A stretch of DNA of 64,000 nt from Antarctobacter albus (GCF_900101505.1 NZ_FMZI01000001.1:62001-126000), one strand, 5' to 3'; positions 1 to 9,870 are shown, numbered from the stretch's first letter. Translations and numbers: made by a program. Notes: a model not told the origin generated them from the letters alone.

Positions 1-165
1 TTCGCGCTCGGTTGGCTGCCTTGCGCTGTGCATTGATCGCGGCGCGCCCGGGACGCCGATGGCGCGGGCCGGACTGGCGCGGCCGTGAACGGCGCGCCGC
101 TGCGTCTTGAGTTCCCCCGACCTCGGCCCTACACCAATGGGAACACGTTTCGGAAAGGACACGTC

Positions 166-1200
166 ATGCGCAAATCGCAGGACCTCGCACAGGCTGTCGG
201 ACAGACGCCGCTGATCAGGCTTCGCAAGGCATCGGAGCTTACGGGGTGCGAGATCTGGGGCAAGGCGGAATTCATGAACCCGGGCCAGTCGGTCAAGGAT
301 CGCGCGGCGCTCTATATCATCAGGGATGCCATTGCGAAGGGACAACTTGCGCCCGGCGGCACCATTGTTGAAGGCACCGCAGGGAATACCGGGATCGGCC
401 TGGCGCTGGTGGGCGCCTCGATGGGGTTCAAGACCGTCATCGTCATGCCCGAGACGCAGAGCCAGGAAAAGAAGGACATGCTGCGTCTTGCCGGGGCCGA
501 GTTGGTGCTGGTGCCGGCTGCGCCCTACAAGAACCCCAACAACTATGTCCGCTATTCGGGCCGGCTGGCCGAGAAACTGGCCGCAAGCGAGCCCAACGGC
601 GCGATCTGGGCCAACCAGTTCGACAACGTCGCCAACCGCCAGGCCCATATCGAGACCACCGGCCCGGAAATCTGGGAACAAACCGGTGGCAAGGTCGATG
701 GCTTCATCTGCGCGGTTGGCTCCGGCGGGACGGCGGCGGGTGTCGGCATGGCGCTGCAGCCAAAGGGCGTGAAATGCGGGATCGTCGATCCGATGGGCTC
801 CGGTATCTACAGCCTCTACAAGGACGGTGAGGCCAAACCCGAGGGCAGCTCGATCTCCGAGGGGATCGGGCAGGGGCGGATCACCGCCAACCTCGAGGGG
901 TTCAAGCCCGACTTCCTGACCCAGGCCAGCGACGAAGAGGCGCTGCCCATCGTGTTCGACCTGCTGGCCGATGAAGGGCTCTGCATGGGCGGATCGACAG
1001 GCATCAACGTCGCAGGCGCCATCCACATGGCGCGCGAGATGGGGCCGGGTCACACGATCGTCACGGTGCTCTGTGACTATGGCACCCGCTATCAGTCCAA
1101 GCTGTTCAACCCGGACTTCCTGCGCGACAAGGGCCTGCCGACCCCGCCCTGGATGACGCGCGGACCGTCCAGCATTCCCGGTGTATTCGAGGACGCATGA
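166..1200 (+). CDS. cysK: Cysteine synthase A (O-acetylserine sulfhydrylase)
   Basis: A 344-residue PLP-dependent enzyme of the cysteine synthase family, which makes L-cysteine from O-acetylserine and sulfide in the cytoplasm. The PLP lysine is expected at K44 in the segment QSVKDRAALY. The substrate loop TAGNTG at 71-76 corresponds to TSGNTG of CysK, with Ala in place of Ser. A GSGGT phosphate-binding motif follows near 185. I chose ATG 166 rather than the upstream in-frame ATG 85 because GGAAAGGA sits just before it and homology starts there. The stop overlaps the next gene by 4 bp (ATGA), so the two are probably cotranscribed. CysK is the best name; a CysM-like or related beta-replacement activity cannot be excluded. 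Confidence 0.88.
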   Translation: MRKSQDLAQAVGQTPLIRLRKASELTGCEIWGKAEFMNPGQSVKDRAALYIIRDAIAKGQLAPGGTIVEGTAGNTGIGLALVGASMGFKTVIVMPETQSQEKKDMLRLAGAELVLVPAAPYKNPNNYVRYSGRLAEKLAASEPNGAIWANQFDNVANRQAHIETTGPEIWEQTGGKVDGFICAVGSGGTAAGVGMALQPKGVKCGIVDPMGSGIYSLYKDGEAKPEGSSISEGIGQGRITANLEGFKPDFLTQASDEEALPIVFDLLADEGLCMGGSTGINVAGAIHMAREMGPGHTIVTVLCDYGTRYQSKLFNPDFLRDKGLPTPPWMTRGPSSIPGVFEDA

Positions 1201-3641
1201 CCTCCACTTGTCGTTTCTTTCTGCGGGCGCTGACGGCGCTTGCCCTGTCGCTTTTTCTGTGGACCGCGGCGGCCCTGGCCCAGCAGGCCACGACGCCCGA
1301 CTATTCCGCTTGGGACACGATCGCCACGCGGGCCGAGGCGATGATCGACGCCGAGCGCGCCTCTGACGACCGGCTGGAGACCCTGCGCACGCAGGTGGCG
1401 GACTGGCGGGAACAATTCCTGGCAGCACAGAACGCCAATGCCTCTCGTATCCAGACCCTGCAGGCGCAGATCAATGCGCTTGGTCCGGAGCCGGAAGATG
1501 GCACCGAGACTGCGGAGATCTCGGAGCAGCGGGCGGTCTTGAACCAGCAACTGGCCCAACAGCGGGCTCCGGTTCTGAGGGCTGAAGCTGCCTATTCCCG
1601 CGCCGATGCGATCATCGGCGGGATCGACCGGATCATTCGGGAACGGCAGGCCGATGCGCTGCTGGAATTCGGGCCGTCACCGTTGAACCCGGTGCATTGG
1701 CCGGGCGCCCTTCAGAACGTCCAGACCACCTTTGTCACGCTCTGGCAGGAGATCGTGCAGAACGTCAGCACGCCTGCCAACCGCCGGGCGGCCGTGCGGA
1801 ACGCGCCCAGCGTGCTGTTGTACCTGGTGATCGGCATAATGCTGATCGCGCGGGGCCAGTACTGGGCGCGCGCCGGTGTCGAGAAACTGCGCGCAGGCAC
1901 GCGGCGCGGCACGGGTGTGTTCCGGTTCCTGGTCTCTCTTGGCCATATCCTGTTGCCCTACCTGGGTATCGTTGCCCTGCTGCAGGCGGTGGCAGCGACC
2001 GGGTTCGCCATCGACGAATGGGACGTGCTGCTGAACAAGCTGCCGCTCTGGGCTGCGATGCTGTTCGGAATCCGCTGGCTGGCGGACCAGGCCTTCAACA
2101 AGGACGATGAGGTGGCGGCCCTGCCGCTGCCGGCAGAGGAACGCCCCAAGGCGCGCCGCCTGTCGAATCTGCTGGCTGTGCTCTACGTGATGGAATCCCT
2201 GGTCGCCACGCTGATCGAACTGGACGGGTATTCGCCCCAGACGGCGGCCGTGGTGCAATTCCCTATACTGGTGCTGTCGGCCTTTTTGCTGTTCCGCCTT
2301 GGCCGCTTGCGCAACGACGCGGCAATGGTCGGATCCGACGCCGCGCGCGAGGAAGGCGCCGGGGATTTCCGGCTGCGCTTTGCCAAGCTGTTGGGCCGGA
2401 TCACCCAGATCGTCGGCATCATCGGCCCGATCATGGCTGCCATCGGCTATTTCAAGGTGGGCGAGGCACTGGTCTATCCGACCATCGCGACGCTGGCGCT
2501 TGTCGGCCTTGTCATGGTGCTGCAGCGTTTCATCAACAACCTGCACGAGTTGATCCTGGGCCGTCAGCCGGACCATTCCGAGAGCCTGCTTCCGGTGCTG
2601 GCAGGGTTTATCCTGTCCTTGGCCGCGCTGCCCCTGCTGGCGTTGATCTGGGGCGCGCGCGTCGCCGACCTGACAGAGATCTGGGCCCGTGCGCAGGAGG
2701 GGATTTCCCTGGGAGACACACGCATCTCGCCGACCTCGATCATCGTGGTGGTGCTGGTCTTTGCCGCCGGGTACATGCTGACCCGGCTGATGCAGGGGGC
2801 CCTGCGGACGTCGGTCCTGCCCAAGACCAAGATGGACCAGGGCGCACAAAACGCCATCGTGTCCGGCGTGGGCTATGTCGGGGTTTTCCTGGCGGTCATT
2901 ATCGCGGTCACGGCCGGGGGGCTGGACCTCTCGTCGCTGGCGATCGTTGCGGGTGCGTTGTCTGTCGGTATCGGTTTCGGCCTGCAGAACATCGTGTCGA
3001 ACTTTGTCTCGGGGATCATCCTGCTGATCGAACGACCCATCGGTGAAGGCGACTGGATCGAGGTCAACGGTACCCACGGGATCGTCAAGGACATCTCTGT
3101 CCGCTCGACCCGGCTTGAAACCTTCGACCGCTACGACATGATCATTCCCAACGCCGACCTCGTGTCGGGGACGGTGTCGAACTACACCCGCGGCAATTCG
3201 CTGGGACGGATCATCATCGACGTTGGGGTGGCTTACGGCACCGACACGCGCAAGGCCGAGCGCATTCTTCTGAACATTGCGCGCCAGCACGACATGGTTC
3301 TGATGAACCCGGCGCCAGCGGTGGATTTTATGGGCTTTGGCGCGGATTCGCTGGATTTCCGTATCCGGGCGATCCTGCTTGACGTGGGACAGGGCCTGGC
3401 GGTCAAGACCGAGATGCGTCACCAGATCGTCGAGGAGTTCGCCCGCGAGGGTATCGAGATTCCCTTTGCGCAGCGTGATCTGTGGTTGCGCAATCCGGAG
3501 GTGCTGGCCGACGCGGTGGAAAGCCGCTGGAGCGCATCGCAGGAACGCGATGCCCAATCGGGGCAGTCCGGCCCGGTGGCGCGCAAGTCCAATGCCATCA
3601 TGGGGGATGAGCGCGTCGCAGAGGACGGCGAGGACGGATGA
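1197..3641 (+). CDS. Large mechanosensitive ion channel, MscS family with N-terminal DUF3772-type region
   Basis: An 814-residue inner-membrane protein. A signal peptide (about 1-28) is followed by a predicted periplasmic helical region (about 30-170, DUF3772-like) and many membrane segments. The MscS core has its pore-lining helix, rich in Gly and Ala, near 570-600, followed by the segment GIGFGLQNIVSNFVSGI and the beta domain around 615-740. MscS-type channels open under membrane tension to release solutes during hypo-osmotic shock. The length matches the large MscK/YbiO-like subgroup rather than the 286-residue MscS. It overlaps cysK upstream and alaX downstream by 4 bp each. Confidence 0.9.
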   Translation: MTSTCRFFLRALTALALSLFLWTAAALAQQATTPDYSAWDTIATRAEAMIDAERASDDRLETLRTQVADWREQFLAAQNANASRIQTLQAQINALGPEPEDGTETAEISEQRAVLNQQLAQQRAPVLRAEAAYSRADAIIGGIDRIIRERQADALLEFGPSPLNPVHWPGALQNVQTTFVTLWQEIVQNVSTPANRRAAVRNAPSVLLYLVIGIMLIARGQYWARAGVEKLRAGTRRGTGVFRFLVSLGHILLPYLGIVALLQAVAATGFAIDEWDVLLNKLPLWAAMLFGIRWLADQAFNKDDEVAALPLPAEERPKARRLSNLLAVLYVMESLVATLIELDGYSPQTAAVVQFPILVLSAFLLFRLGRLRNDAAMVGSDAAREEGAGDFRLRFAKLLGRITQIVGIIGPIMAAIGYFKVGEALVYPTIATLALVGLVMVLQRFINNLHELILGRQPDHSESLLPVLAGFILSLAALPLLALIWGARVADLTEIWARAQEGISLGDTRISPTSIIVVVLVFAAGYMLTRLMQGALRTSVLPKTKMDQGAQNAIVSGVGYVGVFLAVIIAVTAGGLDLSSLAIVAGALSVGIGFGLQNIVSNFVSGIILLIERPIGEGDWIEVNGTHGIVKDISVRSTRLETFDRYDMIIPNADLVSGTVSNYTRGNSLGRIIIDVGVAYGTDTRKAERILLNIARQHDMVLMNPAPAVDFMGFGADSLDFRIRAILLDVGQGLAVKTEMRHQIVEEFAREGIEIPFAQRDLWLRNPEVLADAVESRWSASQERDAQSGQSGPVARKSNAIMGDERVAEDGEDG

Positions 3642-4357
3642 ACCAGACCCTGCTCTACCGCGAAGATCCCTACCTGCGCGATGCGCCTGCCGAGGTCGTG
3701 GCCCTGACCGACGAGGGCGGCATCGTGTTGTCGCAGTCCCTCTTCTATCCGACCGGTGGCGGCCAGCCGGGTGACAGCGGCTGGCTGGAATGGGATGGTC
3801 GGACGCTGGAGATCGCGACCGCGGTCAAGGGCGATGGGGGCGCTTGTGTCCTCGTGCCGGCGGAACCGGCACAGCTGCCGGCGGTCGGGACGAAACTGGT
3901 CCAGATGCTGGATTGGGAACGGCGACACAAGCACATGCGCATTCACACCGCGCTGCACCTCTTGAGCGTGGTGATCCCCTTGCCTGTGACAGGCGGGCAG
4001 ATCGGGGCCGGGACAGGGCGTCTTGATTTCAAGATGCCCGAACCGCCACAGGACCGTGATGCGGTGGAAGAGGCCCTGAACCGGCTGGTCGACCGTGACC
4101 TGGAAGTGACGGAAGGCTGGATCACCGAGGCGGAACTGGATGCACGTCCGGAACTGGTCAAGACGATGTCCGTTCAGCCGCCACGCGGCGCGGGGCAGAT
4201 CCGGCTGGTCCGGATCGGCTCTGGCAGCGAGCAGGTGGACCTGCAGCCCTGCGGCGGCACCCATGTCGCGCGCACCGGGGAAATCGGCGCCCTGAAGCTG
4301 GGCAAGATCGAGAACAAGGGCAAACAGAACCGGCGCGTGTCCATCGCGCTGGCGTGA
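3638..4357 (+). CDS. alaX: AlaX-type alanyl-tRNA editing protein
   Basis: A 239-residue free-standing editing domain related to the C-terminal half of AlaRS. It hydrolyses mischarged Ser-tRNA(Ala). Both zinc-binding motifs are present: H103-x3-H107 (HTALH) and C205-x3-H209 (CGGTH). The N-terminal GGGQPGDSG segment (40-48) is the family's signature loop. The length fits the AlaX-M class. It overlaps the upstream MscS gene by 4 bp and converges on the Fur-family gene across 160 bp. Confidence 0.9.
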   Translation: MNQTLLYREDPYLRDAPAEVVALTDEGGIVLSQSLFYPTGGGQPGDSGWLEWDGRTLEIATAVKGDGGACVLVPAEPAQLPAVGTKLVQMLDWERRHKHMRIHTALHLLSVVIPLPVTGGQIGAGTGRLDFKMPEPPQDRDAVEEALNRLVDRDLEVTEGWITEAELDARPELVKTMSVQPPRGAGQIRLVRIGSGSEQVDLQPCGGTHVARTGEIGALKLGKIENKGKQNRRVSIALA

Positions 4358-4518
4358 TCGGCTGGCGGGGACGGGGCGGTTGAAGCAATGGGCGCTTCCG
4401 CGCGCTCTTGTCCGCATCTCGCCAGATGACGGTTTTGCCCCGCGTGGGTGAGGGTGGCTCGGTGGAGTGCAGCTTCTGGCCTCACCAGAACTAAGATCGG
4501 CAGTCGGGGTGGACCCTG

Positions 4519-4932
4519 TCAGCGTTTCTTGAGCGGGACGCCGTAGAGCTCCATGCGGTGGCCCTTGAGCCGGTAGCCCAGTTTTTCCGCGATCTTTTCC
4601 TGAAGTGCCTCGATCTCGGGATCGACGAATTCGATCACCTCGCCGCTGTTGAGATCGATCAGGTGATCGTGGTGTTCGCGTTCCGCGTCCTCGTAGCGGG
4701 CGCGGCCGTCTCCGAAATCGACCCTTTCGAGAATGCCGGCCTCTTCGAAGAGCTTGACGGTGCGATAAACCGTGGCGATCGAGATATTGGGATCGCGTGC
4801 AGAGGCACGGGCATAGAGATCCTCGACATCCGGGTGATCGGTCGCGCGTTCCAGCACCTCGGCGATGGTCCGGCGCTGGTCGGTCATGCGCAGGCCCTTG
4901 GCGGTGCAGCGGTCTGAGATGCTATCGGTCAT
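4519..4932 (-). CDS. fur: Fur-family metal-dependent repressor (Fur/Mur)
   Basis: A 137-residue Fur-family regulator with an N-terminal winged helix (about 10-85, recognition region ISIATVYRTVKLFEEAG) and a dimerisation domain carrying the metal-site signature HHDHLID near 95. It has no C-terminal CxxC pairs, as is usual in alphaproteobacterial Fur/Mur. In this class the orthologue often responds to manganese (Mur) rather than iron, and the sequence alone does not decide. It lacks the HHH heme/iron signature expected of Irr. Its start overlaps the stop of the upstream transporter by 4 bp, so transporter and regulator appear to be one operon. Confidence 0.85.
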   Translation of the reverse strand: MTDSISDRCTAKGLRMTDQRRTIAEVLERATDHPDVEDLYARASARDPNISIATVYRTVKLFEEAGILERVDFGDGRARYEDAEREHHDHLIDLNSGEVIEFVDPEIEALQEKIAEKLGYRLKGHRMELYGVPLKKR

Positions 4933-5855
4933 GGGCCCGGAGTCGTTGGTCTGGCGCCCGTTTTAGGCAAAGCGGCGGGCGAGGCCAAGCCTCGAACGCG
5001 GCGGGCGCGTGCGACGTAGACGGCCAGGGTGACGATGACTACGGCGCCCCCCAGGATCATCCGGCGCGAAGGAGCCTCGCCGGTGCCGAGCCAGACCCAG
5101 ATCGGGGCGAGCACGGTTTCGAGCAGCAACAGAAGGCTGACATTGGCGGCGGCGGTGTGGCGGGACGCCTGGCTGAGGGCAAAGAAGGACAGCGGCAGGA
5201 CCAGGATGCTGGCCACGAGGATGGCCCAGAGCGTGCCCTGTGTCATCTGCGCGGGGCCAGTGACGGCCCAGCCTGTCGTCCCGGCGATCAGAGCGCCCAG
5301 GCCGATGGCCAGCAGCAGGGGCATGTCCGGATTATGACGCAGGGTGACGAAGTTGAGCGCCAGAGCGAAAGCCACGCCAAGACCGCAGGCGGCGCCCGTC
5401 AGTGCGGCTGCATCCAGTGCAGCCGCGCCCTTGTCCGTCACGGCGAGCGTCAGTCCGGCCAGCACCAGTAGAATGGCGATCCAGGTGGCGCGCGAGGTTG
5501 TCTCGCCGTGCAGGAGGCGGGCCAGAAGCGCCGCCCAGACCGGCACGCTGGCCACGCCGAGAAGCACCGGCGCCACCGGTGAAACAGCGATGCCGATCGG
5601 GAACAGCATCGCGTTCAGCGCGTGGCAGGCAATCACCATGAGCGCGGTCGGCGCGGCAACCTCGGTCAGGTCGGCGCGGTGGGTCCGGCTGGTCAGGGCC
5701 CAGGCGGCGAGGAAGATGAGTGCCATGCAGATCCCGCGCCAGCCCAGCATCTGAAAGCCGGACATGCCCGACAGCCGCATCAGCAGCGCGTCGGGTGTCA
5801 GGATCAGCGCCCCGGCCAGCGCGAGGCCGAGGCCGAAGGCCGGGGTGCGTGTCAT
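4929..5855 (-). CDS. EamA-family (DMT) transporter upstream of fur
   Basis: A 308-residue integral membrane protein with two EamA repeats, about ten hydrophobic helices and a short basic C-terminal tail. EamA/DMT proteins export or import metabolites such as amino acids, and the substrate cannot be read here. It is the first gene of a pair: its TGA overlaps the ATG of the Fur-family regulator. It lies 7 bp downstream of the TerB-like gene on the same strand, so all three may form one transcript. Confidence 0.85.
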   Translation of the reverse strand: MTRTPAFGLGLALAGALILTPDALLMRLSGMSGFQMLGWRGICMALIFLAAWALTSRTHRADLTEVAAPTALMVIACHALNAMLFPIGIAVSPVAPVLLGVASVPVWAALLARLLHGETTSRATWIAILLVLAGLTLAVTDKGAAALDAAALTGAACGLGVAFALALNFVTLRHNPDMPLLLAIGLGALIAGTTGWAVTGPAQMTQGTLWAILVASILVLPLSFFALSQASRHTAAANVSLLLLLETVLAPIWVWLGTGEAPSRRMILGGAVVIVTLAVYVARARRVRGLASPAALPKTGARPTTPGP

Positions 5856-5862
5856 GGATGTC

Positions 5863-6708
5863 TTAACCGTAGAGCGGTTGCAGGCCCATCTGCATGTGCA
5901 GCATGTTCACCACCGCCTCGTCGAGCTGCATGGCCTTGGCGAGTGTGTCGAGGTATTCGGCCTCGGCCTGGGTGTCGACGCGGATCGTCATCAGCGAGGC
6001 GGAATAGACCTGCATGCGCTGCGCTTCCGGGACTTCCGCGCCCAGGGCCTCGGGATCGACCGGGGCCTTCAGCTGCGCCTGGATGAAGGCGCGGTCCTCG
6101 GGATCGGCATCCTCGCCCAGCGTTTCGAGGATCTTGGCCTGTTCGGCCTTGTCGATGCCGCCGTCGCTCTTGGCGGCCTGGATCATCGCACGCAGCATCA
6201 GGGCGGCGGCTGCTTCGGCCTCTGGCGCGGTGGACTGGGCGTTCATGGCGTCCATCAACCCGGCGGCGCCCTTCCCCTGGGCCTGGGCCGCCGACCCCGC
6301 GAAGGCCGCAAGCATTCCGGCCATGCCGGAGCCACCTTCGCCCAGTTGCGACAGCAGCCCGCCACCCTTTCCGCTACCGGCCTGGCCCGTGAAGGCGGAC
6401 AGGTCCATGCCACCGGTCTGCATGTTCTTCATCATGTCGGCCAAGGGATTGGCCCCTGCGCCACCGGTGCCGGGCATGCCGCTTTTCTGCGCCGCTTCCA
6501 TCATCTCCTGCCAGCCGCCGCCCTGGGGTGCCTGGCCGCCCATCAGCTTGCCCATCTGTGCCTGCAGCGTCGCAGTCGGCGTTTTCGCCGGAACCTGCGC
6601 GCCGCCGCCCAGGAGACTGCCAAGCCCCTGGCCGCCGGACAGTCGATCGACCCCGCGTGCGGCGGCGTAACCGATGGCGAGTTTTGCCAGTGTTCCCATC
6701 AGACCCAT
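5863..6708 (-). CDS. DUF533/TerB-like protein (tellurite-resistance TerB fold)
   Basis: A 281-residue protein. The N-terminal 20 residues form an amphipathic or weakly hydrophobic segment (MGLMGTLAKLAIGYAAARG). A Gly/Met/Gln-rich low-complexity stretch spans about 25-150. The C-terminal all-helical domain (about 155-280) resembles DUF533/YebE and TerB. Start ATG 6708 was chosen because AGGAGA lies 6 nt upstream; a longer reading frame extends past it but has no homology. The TerB fold is linked to membrane-associated stress responses, but no precise role is known for DUF533. Confidence 0.75.
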   Translation of the reverse strand: MGLMGTLAKLAIGYAAARGVDRLSGGQGLGSLLGGGAQVPAKTPTATLQAQMGKLMGGQAPQGGGWQEMMEAAQKSGMPGTGGAGANPLADMMKNMQTGGMDLSAFTGQAGSGKGGGLLSQLGEGGSGMAGMLAAFAGSAAQAQGKGAAGLMDAMNAQSTAPEAEAAAALMLRAMIQAAKSDGGIDKAEQAKILETLGEDADPEDRAFIQAQLKAPVDPEALGAEVPEAQRMQVYSASLMTIRVDTQAEAEYLDTLAKAMQLDEAVVNMLHMQMGLQPLYG

Positions 6709-6828
6709 GTGCTTTCTCCTCTCAGCCGATGATCTCCCTTGGAAGACTGTGACAGATGTTTGCCGCCGCGCACAGGGGGAGCGTCGGCGGCGGATTGACC
6801 TTGCCGGCGTCCGGGTGTCCAAGAGGGC

Positions 6829-7764
6829 ATGGAACGCAAGCAACAGATGGACCTCGCCGGTGCGGTGGGGATGGTGGTTTTTGCCAATGTCCTGGCCTTC
6901 AACCAGGTGGCGATCAAGCTGACCAATGCCGGGATCGGCCCGGTCTTTGCGGCGGGGCTGCGCTCGGCCCTGGCGCTGGCGGTGCTGGGGATCTGGCTGC
7001 TGGTCAGCGGTCGGCGGATCACAGGCTTGCGGCGCACGCTGTGGTCGGGGCTGTTTCTGGGTGGTCTGTTCAGTGTCGAGTTCATCCTGTTGTTCACCTC
7101 GCTGGACCTGACCAGCGTCTCGCGCGCCTCGATCACCTTTTACGCCATGCCTGTCTGGCTGGCCCTGGTGGCGCATTTCACCCTGCCGGGTGAGCGGCTG
7201 TCTTCGCGGCGTCTGCTGGGGCTGGTTCTGGCGATGGCCGGGGTGGGCTGGGCGCTGGCGGATCCGCAGAGCCGGGGGGCGGGGGACATCCGCGGCGATC
7301 TGCTGGCGCTGCTGGCCTCATGGGCCTGGGCGGGAATTGCACTGAACGTACGTTTGACTCGCACCTCGGAGCTGAATGCCGAGGGACAGCTGTTCTGGCA
7401 GCTTGCGGTCTCGGCGGTGGTGCTCTGCGTGGTGGCGCCGCTCTTTGGACCGCTGTGGCGAGAGACCGACCTGTTGAGCCTTTTCGGGCTGGTCTACGGG
7501 ACTTTGGTGGCTTCGCTCGGCTTCCTGTTCTGGTTACGGTTGATGGGGATCTATCCGGCGTCGGACATCGCCTCTTTCAGTTTTCTGTCCCCGGTCTTGG
7601 CCGTTGTCTTCGGCTGGCTGGTCTTCGACGAGCCGGTGGGGCCGGATTTCCTGGGCGCATTGGCGCTGACGGCCGTGGGGATCGTGCTGATCAACCGACG
7701 CCGCAAGACGCGGGCAGAGGTCCCGCCCGGTCCCGGGCAGGAGACACTGCGCAAAGAAGGCTAG
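6829..7764 (+). CDS. EamA-family (DMT) transporter
   Basis: A 311-residue inner-membrane protein with two EamA repeats and about ten membrane helices, divergent from the TerB-like gene. The ribosome site before ATG 6829 is poor (AGAGGG only 2 nt away), and ATG 6847 is a possible alternative. The substrate is unknown. It differs clearly from the EamA protein encoded 1 kb away, so the two are not a recent duplication. A GC-rich hairpin follows at 7777-7797. Confidence 0.85.
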   Translation: MERKQQMDLAGAVGMVVFANVLAFNQVAIKLTNAGIGPVFAAGLRSALALAVLGIWLLVSGRRITGLRRTLWSGLFLGGLFSVEFILLFTSLDLTSVSRASITFYAMPVWLALVAHFTLPGERLSSRRLLGLVLAMAGVGWALADPQSRGAGDIRGDLLALLASWAWAGIALNVRLTRTSELNAEGQLFWQLAVSAVVLCVVAPLFGPLWRETDLLSLFGLVYGTLVASLGFLFWLRLMGIYPASDIASFSFLSPVLAVVFGWLVFDEPVGPDFLGALALTAVGIVLINRRRKTRAEVPPGPGQETLRKEG

Positions 7765-7776
7765 GCTTGGGCAGAG

Positions 7777-7797
7777 GCCCCGGGTCAGGCCCGGGGC
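7777..7797. terminator. GC-rich hairpin between convergent genes
   Basis: Eight-base-pair perfect inverted repeat GCCCCGGG / CCCGGGGC with loop TCAGG, between the convergent EamA and selO genes. There is no clear T-run on either side, so terminator function is only inferred from placement. Confidence 0.4.
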
Positions 7798-7815
7798 GGG
7801 GTCACGTCCGGTGGG

Positions 7816-9234
7816 TCATGTCCCGCAAAAGGTCGCACGGACCTTTTCGCCGCTCGACGGCGGGCGGCGTAGGTCGGCATAGCTTTCGTTCAGGTCGAAT
7901 GGCGCCGAAAGCGCGGCGTTCAGGCGGTGGAATGGCGCATCGTCGCCCGCCACTGCGGCCTCGATCATCTGTTCGACTCGATGGTTGCGGGGAATAAGAA
8001 CCGGGTTCACCGCGCGCATCAGCGCCTGCGGGGTCTCCTCCTGTTCCAGTCTCGCCTGCCAGCGTGCCTCCCATGCGTCAAAGGCCGCACGGTCGGTGAA
8101 CTGGTCGCGAGCATCGCCATCCGCCAGGGCGCGGAAGGTATTGGTGAAATCGGCGCCACCCTCATGCATCAGGGTCAACAGGTCGCCGATCAGCGACAGG
8201 TCCTCCTGCGTCGGGGTGGACAGGCCGATCTTGGCCCCGAACCGCTCCAGCCAAAGCGCGCGCAGACGGTCGGGCATGGCGTGCACGGCCTTGGTGAAAT
8301 CCTCGACGGCCTTGTCGGTGTCGGGCATCAGCGGGACCAGGGCCGTGGCCAGCTGCGCCATGTTCCAGACGATGATATCGGCCTGCGCGGCATAGCCGTA
8401 GCGGCCGAACCGATCGATCGAGGAAAACACCGTGTCCGGGTCATAGGCATCCATGAAGGCGCAAGGCCCGTAGTCGATGGTTTCGCCCGAGAGCGCACAG
8501 TTGTCGGTGTTCATCACCCCGTGGATGAAACCGACGCCCATCCATTGCGTCACCAGCTGCGCCTGCCGTTCGATCACGCCGTTCAGCAGGTCGAGCGGGT
8601 CGCGTGCATCCGGGTAGTGGCGGTCGACCGTGTAGTCGTAGAGCGTCTGCAGACGATCGTTGTCCTGGCGCGCGGCAAAGACCTGGAAGGTGCCCACCCG
8701 GATATGGCTTTGCGCCACGCGGGTCAGGACGGCGCCGGGAAGGGGACGTTCGCGGATGACCTCCTCGCCCGTGCGGATCGCGGCCAGCGCGCGGGTTGTC
8801 GGGACGCCAAGCGCGTGCATCGCCTCGGAGACGACGTATTCACGCAGGACCGGCCCCAGCCAGGCCCGGCCATCGCCACGGCGTGAGAAGGGCGTCGGGC
8901 CGGAGCCCTTGAGCTGGATGTCCCGGCGGATGCCATCGGTGCCGACGACCTCGCCCAGCAGCAGGGCGCGTCCGTCGCCCAGCTGGGGGTTGAACTGCCC
9001 GAACTGGTGGCCGGCATAAAGCTGGGCCAGCGGCTCGGCCCCTTCCGGCACGGCGTTGCCGCCGAATTGGGCTGCCAGCGCGGGGTCCTCGGCGCCGGTA
9101 ATGCCAAGGAGTTCGGCCAGGTCGTGGTTGAAGGCCACGGTTTGCGGCGCCTTGACCGGGGTGGGGCCGAGACGCGCAAAGAAGCCCTCGGGCAGGCGGG
9201 CATAGGAATTGTCGAAGGGGATCTGCAAGGTCAT
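7816..9234 (-). CDS. selO: SelO-type protein adenylyltransferase (YdiU family)
   Basis: A 472-residue pseudokinase-fold enzyme. SelO proteins transfer AMP from ATP to Ser, Thr or Tyr of target proteins and act in redox stress responses. Family motifs are clear: YAGHQFG at 73-79, QLGDGRA at 84-90, a [16 protein letters not shown]-type ATP loop at 109-123, and MNTDN followed by DYGP in the catalytic segment. The last three residues are Cys-Gly-Thr. The Cys is third from the end, where eukaryotic SelO has selenocysteine. The length is close to E. coli YdiU (about 480). It converges on the EamA gene and is divergent from the CBS gene. Confidence 0.93.
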   Translation of the reverse strand: MTLQIPFDNSYARLPEGFFARLGPTPVKAPQTVAFNHDLAELLGITGAEDPALAAQFGGNAVPEGAEPLAQLYAGHQFGQFNPQLGDGRALLLGEVVGTDGIRRDIQLKGSGPTPFSRRGDGRAWLGPVLREYVVSEAMHALGVPTTRALAAIRTGEEVIRERPLPGAVLTRVAQSHIRVGTFQVFAARQDNDRLQTLYDYTVDRHYPDARDPLDLLNGVIERQAQLVTQWMGVGFIHGVMNTDNCALSGETIDYGPCAFMDAYDPDTVFSSIDRFGRYGYAAQADIIVWNMAQLATALVPLMPDTDKAVEDFTKAVHAMPDRLRALWLERFGAKIGLSTPTQEDLSLIGDLLTLMHEGGADFTNTFRALADGDARDQFTDRAAFDAWEARWQARLEQEETPQALMRAVNPVLIPRNHRVEQMIEAAVAGDDAPFHRLNAALSAPFDLNESYADLRRPPSSGEKVRATFCGT

Positions 9235-9333
9235 GCCCGAGATATAGGGGCCCGATCACGGTTGCGCCAGCAGTCTTGCCACGGCTGTCCGAGGGCTAGG
9301 GTTGTCGGGGACGCAACGAACAGGAGCAAGACG

Positions 9334-9870
9334 ATGCAGACGGACAATGCCTACGCGATGCGCCTTATGGACCGGCCCGAGTTTGCCTCGAAGCCGCAGC
9401 CGCTGACGTTTTCGCCGGACACGCTGGTCACGACCGCCGCGCAGGCGATGAACGAACGCAATTTCGGTTCGGTTGTCGTGGTGGATCCGGACAATCGCGT
9501 GTTGGGCGTGGCAACGGAACGCGACATCCTTCGCAAGGTCGTGGCCCGGAATGTCGACGCCGCCAGCCTTACGCTGCAGGAGATCATGACCCGCGATCCA
9601 CGCGTGGCGCGGGAAACCGACGAGGTCATCGACTGGCTGCGCATCATGTCGAACGAGCGCTTCCGCCGCCTGCCGGTGGTGGACGAGCACGAGCGCATCA
9701 AGGCGGTCTTCACCCAGGGCGATTTTGTCAGCTACACATGGCCCGACCTGATCTACCAGGCCAAGGAGCTGGCCAAGGCAAGCGTCGGGCGCAACTATCC
9801 GATCTGGCTGATCGGCGGGGGCATCATGCTCTACTCGATCCTCATGGTGATCGTCGTGAGCGCGATGTAA
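9334..9870 (+). CDS. Tail-anchored CBS-domain protein
   Basis: A 178-residue protein with two CBS motifs (about 18-75 and 82-140) forming one Bateman module, followed by a C-terminal transmembrane helix at about 153-177. CBS pairs usually bind adenine nucleotides and sense energy state. The start is supported by CAGGAG 7 nt upstream of ATG 9334. The single C-terminal helix suggests a cytosolic sensor anchored in the inner membrane. No partner domain is present in the same polypeptide, and the function is unknown. Confidence 0.82.
   Translation: MQTDNAYAMRLMDRPEFASKPQPLTFSPDTLVTTAAQAMNERNFGSVVVVDPDNRVLGVATERDILRKVVARNVDAASLTLQEIMTRDPRVARETDEVIDWLRIMSNERFRRLPVVDEHERIKAVFTQGDFVSYTWPDLIYQAKELAKASVGRNYPIWLIGGGIMLYSILMVIVVSAM

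Noticed and set aside
1-165. End of an upstream gene at the left edge
   Set aside because: All three plus frames stop within about 110 bp and none shows a recognisable C-terminus, so no partial gene was called.
1677-3557. A 626-codon minus-strand frame opposite the MscS gene
   Set aside because: Composition is His/Arg/Gln/Asp-rich shadow coding from a high-GC gene; the plus-strand protein is clearly homologous to MscS channels.
4519-4932. Irr-type heme-responsive regulator
   Set aside because: The HHDHLID metal site and overall pattern fit Fur/Mur; the Irr heme motif was not seen.
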